Assembly: GCA_024710675.1 (NCBI GenBank)
Contig: JANJUH010000365.1
Coordinates: forward strand, 1 to 10,790
DNA length: 10,790 nucleotides
Source: Lysobacterales bacterium
Lineage (GTDB): Bacteria; Pseudomonadota; Gammaproteobacteria; Xanthomonadales; SZUA-5
Reading direction: 5' to 3'
Each line of letters begins with the position of its first letter. The stretch's first letter is position 1. The translations under genes were made by a program, and so were the position numbers. Below are positions 7,396-10,790 of the stretch, one piece after another. The notes under the pieces were generated by a model. It did no database searches. It saw only the letters and a list, made by a program, of their open reading frames with translations, and was not told the DNA's origin.

Positions 7396-7426
7396 TGTCG
7401 TCTTGCCTCTTCCAGGATCCCAGACC

Positions 7427-8092
7427 ATGGCCGGTACGCTGAACTTCGAACGCGCGCGCTTCAACATGATCGAGCAGCAGGTGCGCCCGTGGGAGGTGCT
7501 GGATGCGCGCGTGCTCGAGGTCATGGCCGAGGTGAAGCGCGAGGACTTCGTGCCGCCGCAGCACCGCAAGCTCGCTTTCGCCGACCTGGCGATCCCGCTG
7601 GGACATGGCGAATCGATGATGAAGCCGATCGTCGAGGGCCGCCTGCTGCAAGCACTGGCCGTGACGCCGGATGACGAGGTGCTCGAGATCGGTACCGGCA
7701 GCGGCTACATCGCCGCCTGCCTGGCGCGCCTCGGTCGCCAGGTCTGGACCGTCGAGCGCCATGCCGATCTTGCCGAGCGGGCACGGGCGCGGATCGGTGC
7801 TGCCGGCATCCGCAACTGCCAGGTCGACATCGCCGATGTCACGGCGTCCTGGCAGCCCGGGCGCAGCTTCGACGCGATCGCCGTGACCGCGGCGGTGGCC
7901 GAAGTGCCGAGCACCTTCACGCAATGGCTGAAGCCCGGCGGCCGTCTGTTCGTCGTCCGCGGCCAGTCTCCGGTGATGGAGGCCGTGCTGATGACGCGCG
8001 ATGACGCCGACCACATCGACACCCGCAGCCTGTTCGAGACCGATCTTCCCTACCTGCACGGCTTCGAGCCGCGCGCCGAATTCCGCTTTTGA
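7427..8092 (+). CDS. Pcm-like SAM-dependent methyltransferase (TolC-linked paralogue)
   Basis: Annotation pipelines would call this 221-residue protein protein-L-isoaspartate O-methyltransferase, the cytoplasmic enzyme that methylates damaged aspartyl residues. It has the family fold: a helical N-terminus with MIEQQVRPWEVLD (14-26), the SAM motif I LEIGTGSGY (86-94), the acidic ribose-binding Glu110 in VERHADL, and the FDAIAVTAA post-motif. The loop that reads GQTISQP in E. coli Pcm is GESMMKP here (61-67), so the conserved active-site Ser is Met65. This makes isoaspartyl repair doubtful. The ATG at 7427 is preferred (AGGA 9 nt upstream) over an in-frame TTG at 7403. tolC follows after 20 nt, so the two are almost certainly cotranscribed. 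Confidence 0.85.
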   Translation: MAGTLNFERARFNMIEQQVRPWEVLDARVLEVMAEVKREDFVPPQHRKLAFADLAIPLGHGESMMKPIVEGRLLQALAVTPDDEVLEIGTGSGYIAACLARLGRQVWTVERHADLAERARARIGAAGIRNCQVDIADVTASWQPGRSFDAIAVTAAVAEVPSTFTQWLKPGGRLFVVRGQSPVMEAVLMTRDDADHIDTRSLFETDLPYLHGFEPRAEFRF

Positions 8093-8112
8093 TCGTTGCC
8101 CCGAGGTACACC

Positions 8113-9486
8113 ATGACGCGCAATCGCCTGACTCTTGCCCTGCTGATCGGCCTGTCGTCGATCGGCCCCGCCCATGCGGCCAACCTGCTCGAGGTCTACG
8201 AGATGGCGCGGGCGAGCGATCCACGCGTGGCAGCGGCTGAATCGGCGGCGCTGGCGGCCGGCGAGGGCGTCGTGCAGGCGCGTGCGAGCCTGCTGCCGCG
8301 GATCAGCGGCCAGGCCTCGCTCGGTGACAGCAACAGCGACACCTCTTCGGTGACGACGATCCCGCAGCCTGGCGGTGGTGTCAGTTTCGGTCGCGCCGAG
8401 GGCTCGGGTGACTCGACCTCGCGCAGCTACCGGGTCGACCTGCAGCAGAGCATCTACGACCATGCCAACTACACCCGCCTGCGCGGTGCCCGGGCTGGTG
8501 AGGCGCGCGCCGGGGCCAACCTCGATGCCGTGCTCGACGGCCTGATCGTGCGCGTCGCCGAGGCCTATTTCGGCGTGCTCACCGCAAAGACCAATCTCGA
8601 GGCCGCCGAGGCCGAGCAGAAGGCGGTGCAGCGCCAGCTCGAACAGGCCGAGCAGCGCTTCGAGGTGGGCCTGTCGGCGATCACCGACGTGCACGAGGCG
8701 CGCGCCCGCAACGACGGCGCCCGTGCCGCCGTGATCCTGGCCTCGAACCAGCTCGACGATGCCTTTGAAGCGCTGGCCGAACTGACCGGGCGGCCGATCG
8801 ACGAGGTCTCGGGATTGGCCGAGCGCATCGAGCTGTCGCCGCCGGAGCCGAACCGCATCGACGACTGGGTCTCGACCGCCGAGCGCGAGAACCCCTCGCT
8901 GGCCATCCGCCGCTTCGAACTGGAGCAGGCCGAGCAGGCCGTAGAGACTGCCAAGGCTGGCCATTTGCCGACGTTGACGGCCGGCTACGGCTGGGTCAAG
9001 AACGCCAGCTGGGGCGAACGCGTCTCCAATGACGTGGCCTTCCCGGCGGACTCCGATTTCCGCGACCGCGGCTACAGCCTGACGCTCAACGTGCCGATTT
9101 TCGAGGGCCTGGCGACGCAGTCGCGTGTGCGCCAGGAGAACCACAACCGCGATGCCGCTTCCGACACCCTCGAACAGGAGCTGCGCGCGGTTTTGCGCAG
9201 CGCGCGCAGCGCCTATCGCTCGGTGATCGCCGGCATCGGCGAGGTCGAGGCCCGTCAGCAGGCGCTGGTCTCGGCGCAGAGCGCGCTCGATGCCACGCAG
9301 GCCGGCTTCGAGGTCGGCACGCGCACCATCGTCGACGTGCTGCTGAGCCAGCAGGTGCTGTTCCAGGCGCAGCGCGACTACGCCCGTGCCCGCCACGACT
9401 ACATCCTCAACTCGCTGCGCCTCAAGCAGGCCGCCGGGACGATCTCGGTGGCGGATTTGCAGGCGGTGAGTGCGTTGATGCGTTGA
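8113..9486 (+). CDS. tolC: TolC-family outer-membrane channel protein
   Basis: This outer-membrane factor forms a trimeric beta-barrel with an alpha-helical periplasmic tunnel, the exit duct for type I secretion and tripartite efflux. The 457-residue precursor starts with a signal peptide (MTRNRLTLALLIGLSSIGPAHA) followed by NLLEVYEMARASDPRV, the usual TolC N-terminus. The two structural repeats are visible: DLQQSIYDHANYTRLRGAR with RFEVGLSAITDVHEARA in the first half, and LTLNVPIFEGLATQSRVRQ with GFEVGTRTIVDVLLSQQVLFQAQRDY in the second, each followed by long coiled-coil helices. Length matches E. coli TolC without its C-terminal tail. GAGG lies 6 nt before the ATG. It follows the methyltransferase in a likely operon and could serve the adaptor/ABC-2 pump upstream as well as other systems. 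Confidence 0.94.
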   Translation: MTRNRLTLALLIGLSSIGPAHAANLLEVYEMARASDPRVAAAESAALAAGEGVVQARASLLPRISGQASLGDSNSDTSSVTTIPQPGGGVSFGRAEGSGDSTSRSYRVDLQQSIYDHANYTRLRGARAGEARAGANLDAVLDGLIVRVAEAYFGVLTAKTNLEAAEAEQKAVQRQLEQAEQRFEVGLSAITDVHEARARNDGARAAVILASNQLDDAFEALAELTGRPIDEVSGLAERIELSPPEPNRIDDWVSTAERENPSLAIRRFELEQAEQAVETAKAGHLPTLTAGYGWVKNASWGERVSNDVAFPADSDFRDRGYSLTLNVPIFEGLATQSRVRQENHNRDAASDTLEQELRAVLRSARSAYRSVIAGIGEVEARQQALVSAQSALDATQAGFEVGTRTIVDVLLSQQVLFQAQRDYARARHDYILNSLRLKQAAGTISVADLQAVSALMR

Positions 9487-9534
9487 GGTCCTTCGTCTCC
9501 GCGCACAAGGGTGCTTGGCCGCGGGTCGAAAGGG

Positions 9535-9558
9535 AGGGCACGAGGGCACGAGGGCACG
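9535..9558. repeat. Tandem octamer array, three copies of AGGGCACG
   Basis: Three perfect copies of AGGGCACG stand in the convergent gap between tolC and waaA, 48 bp after the tolC stop. This is the reverse complement of the six-copy array at 1047-1094. The rest of this 170-bp gap shows only a 10-bp direct repeat (CCAGATCAAG at 9565-9574 and 9601-9610). I see no hairpin with a T-run that could act as terminator for either gene. Confidence 0.9.
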
Positions 9559-9656
9559 GAAGAGCCAGATCAAGGCGAAGACCAGCTTCTGCCTGCCATC
9601 CCAGATCAAGAGCTCGAGGCATTGTCGGTGAGAAGCGCTGCCGACATGACTCCGTC

Positions 9657-10790
9657 CTACGGTCGATCGCCCAGTACCGCTTCGATCTCGGCAATGGTGC
9701 GGGGCACCGCGCCGCGCTGGCTCTCGACCACGCGCAGCGCGGCCTGGCCCATGTCGCGAGCACGCGCGGGGTCACTGAGGATGCGCACCACCTCGTGACC
9801 GAGGGCGGCACCGTCGGCGACGCGCACGGCTGCCTGTTCGCCGAGCATCATTTCGCTGATTTCGGCGAAGTTGAAGGTGTGCGGTCCGATCAGCACCGGC
9901 TTTCCCAGCGCGGCCGGTTCCAGCACGTTGTGGCCACCGATGCGATCGAGGCTGCCGCCGACGAAAGCGACGTCGCAGCAGGCGTAGAAACGCAGCAACT
10001 CGCCCATCGAATCGGCGACGAAGCACTGGGTGTCGACGGCTGCCAGTTCGTCCTCGCTGCGGCAATGGGTGCGGAAACCGTAGGAGCGACACAGCGCAAT
10101 GGCGCTGCGAAAGCGCTCCGGGTGGCGCGGCACCAGGATCAACAGGGCATCCGGGAAACGCCCGAGCACACGGGCATGCGCCTGCAGCACCGCGGCCTCT
10201 TCGCCCTCGTGGGTACTCGCGGCGATCCACACCGGCCGCAGCGCACCCCAGCGTCCGCGCCAATCCGCAGCCAGCGCATCGAGGCCCTCGGGCACCGGCA
10301 TGTCGAACTTGACGTTGCCGACGACGCGGGTCCGTTCGGGCAGCCCGCCCAGTTTCAGGAAGCGCTCGGCATCGGCCCGCGTCTGTGCCGCGATGGCGGC
10401 GGTCGAGCGTACCGCCTCGGTGATCAGGGAGCCTGCCGGTGCATAGCCGCGCAGGCTGCGCTCCGACAGCCGGCCATTGGCGATGAAGATCGGGATGCCG
10501 CGGCGTCCGCACTCATGGTAGAGGTTCGGCCAGATCTCGGTCTCGAGCACGATCAGGATGCGCGGGCGGATGCGATCGAGGAAGCGGCGTACCGCGGCCG
10601 GCAGGTCGTAGGGCAGGTAGACATGGAAGACGCGCTCGCCGAAACGCTTGAGCACGCGCTCCGAACCGGTGGGGGTGATCGTGGTCACCACCATCGGGCG
10701 GTCCGGATGGCTCTCCATCAGGGCGTCGATCAACGGTACCGCCGCGTTGAACTCGCCGACCGACACCGCGTGCACCCACAGCAGCGGCGC
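9657..10790 (-). CDS. waaA: 3-deoxy-D-manno-octulosonic acid (Kdo) transferase, 5' end beyond window
   Basis: WaaA (KdtA, family GT30) transfers Kdo from CMP-Kdo to lipid IVA on the cytoplasmic face of the inner membrane, an essential step of lipopolysaccharide assembly. The visible 377 residues enter at APLLWVHAVSVGEF, the conserved acceptor-side motif whose Glu (13th visible residue) is the proposed catalytic base. They continue with TTITPTGSERV, HVYLPYDLP, ETEIWPNL and the nucleotide-sugar site region FVGGSLDRIGGHNVLEPAALGKPVLIGPHTFNF. Roughly 50 N-terminal residues including the membrane anchor are cut off; the first in-window GTG is internal, not a start. The gene converges on tolC. No key motif is missing in the visible part. 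Confidence 0.96.
   Translation of the reverse strand, partial: APLLWVHAVSVGEFNAAVPLIDALMESHPDRPMVVTTITPTGSERVLKRFGERVFHVYLPYDLPAAVRRFLDRIRPRILIVLETEIWPNLYHECGRRGIPIFIANGRLSERSLRGYAPAGSLITEAVRSTAAIAAQTRADAERFLKLGGLPERTRVVGNVKFDMPVPEGLDALAADWRGRWGALRPVWIAASTHEGEEAAVLQAHARVLGRFPDALLILVPRHPERFRSAIALCRSYGFRTHCRSEDELAAVDTQCFVADSMGELLRFYACCDVAFVGGSLDRIGGHNVLEPAALGKPVLIGPHTFNFAEISEMMLGEQAAVRVADGAALGHEVVRILSDPARARDMGQAALRVVESQRGAVPRTIAEIEAVLGDRP

Noticed and set aside
6004..7569. Minus-strand open frame of 521 codons across permease and methyltransferase start
   Set aside because: It spans two real genes and the REP doublet. Its His/Gln/Arg-rich composition is typical of an antisense frame and matches no family I know.
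8050..9609. Minus-strand open frame of 519 codons opposite tolC
   Set aside because: tolC on the other strand has a signal peptide and both family repeats; this frame is its shadow and runs through the octamer array.
9487..9656. Bidirectional terminator between tolC and waaA
   Set aside because: No stable hairpin followed by a T-run could be found on either strand; only the octamer array and a 10-bp direct repeat are present.

Overview
The window is GC-rich DNA (very high G+C at third codon positions) carrying eight protein genes. Gene content and order suggest a gammaproteobacterium, most likely Xanthomonadales or a relative. The basis is a TPP-riboswitch-controlled thiC, a Pcm-like methyltransferase directly in front of a TolC-type gene with convergent waaA beside it, and several families of short palindromic and tandem repeats of the kind common in those genomes. 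The taxonomic call rests on remembered gene order and repeat style, not on a search.

Left part, minus strand (1-3174): a secreted S9A prolyl-oligopeptidase-type peptidase (1099-3174) is followed by the 5' two-fifths of thiC (1-773, cut by the window edge). The gap between them holds a clear TPP riboswitch (834-910) and a six-copy octamer array just past the peptidase stop codon.

Middle, plus strand (3258-7227): a TetR-family regulator with a promoter and an operator-like site is followed by a periplasmic adaptor lipoprotein (HlyD/YbhG type), an ABC ATPase and an ABC-2 permease. The last three genes overlap by 4 nt each, as in a translationally coupled operon. The layout resembles a reduced E. 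coli cecR-ybhGFSR system, with one ATPase domain and one permease. The roughly 220 bp between the regulator and the adaptor is almost entirely a mosaic of repeats, and the adaptor's likely ribosome-binding site and TTG start lie inside a REP-like hairpin.

Right part (7228-10790): a 25-bp perfect inverted repeat separates the exporter operon from a two-gene pcm-like/tolC operon. That operon faces waaA (Kdo transferase, minus strand, 5' end cut off). The gap between tolC and waaA holds a second array of the same octamer, in the opposite orientation. TolC is the natural outer-membrane partner for an adaptor plus ABC-2 pump, so the middle and right operons may work together; this is inference.

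Most of the window is recognisable conserved biology. The least ordinary points are the repeat mosaic at the adaptor start, the TolC-linked Pcm paralogue without the usual active-site serine, the dispersed octamer arrays at gene 3' ends, and a readable switching model for the thiC riboswitch.
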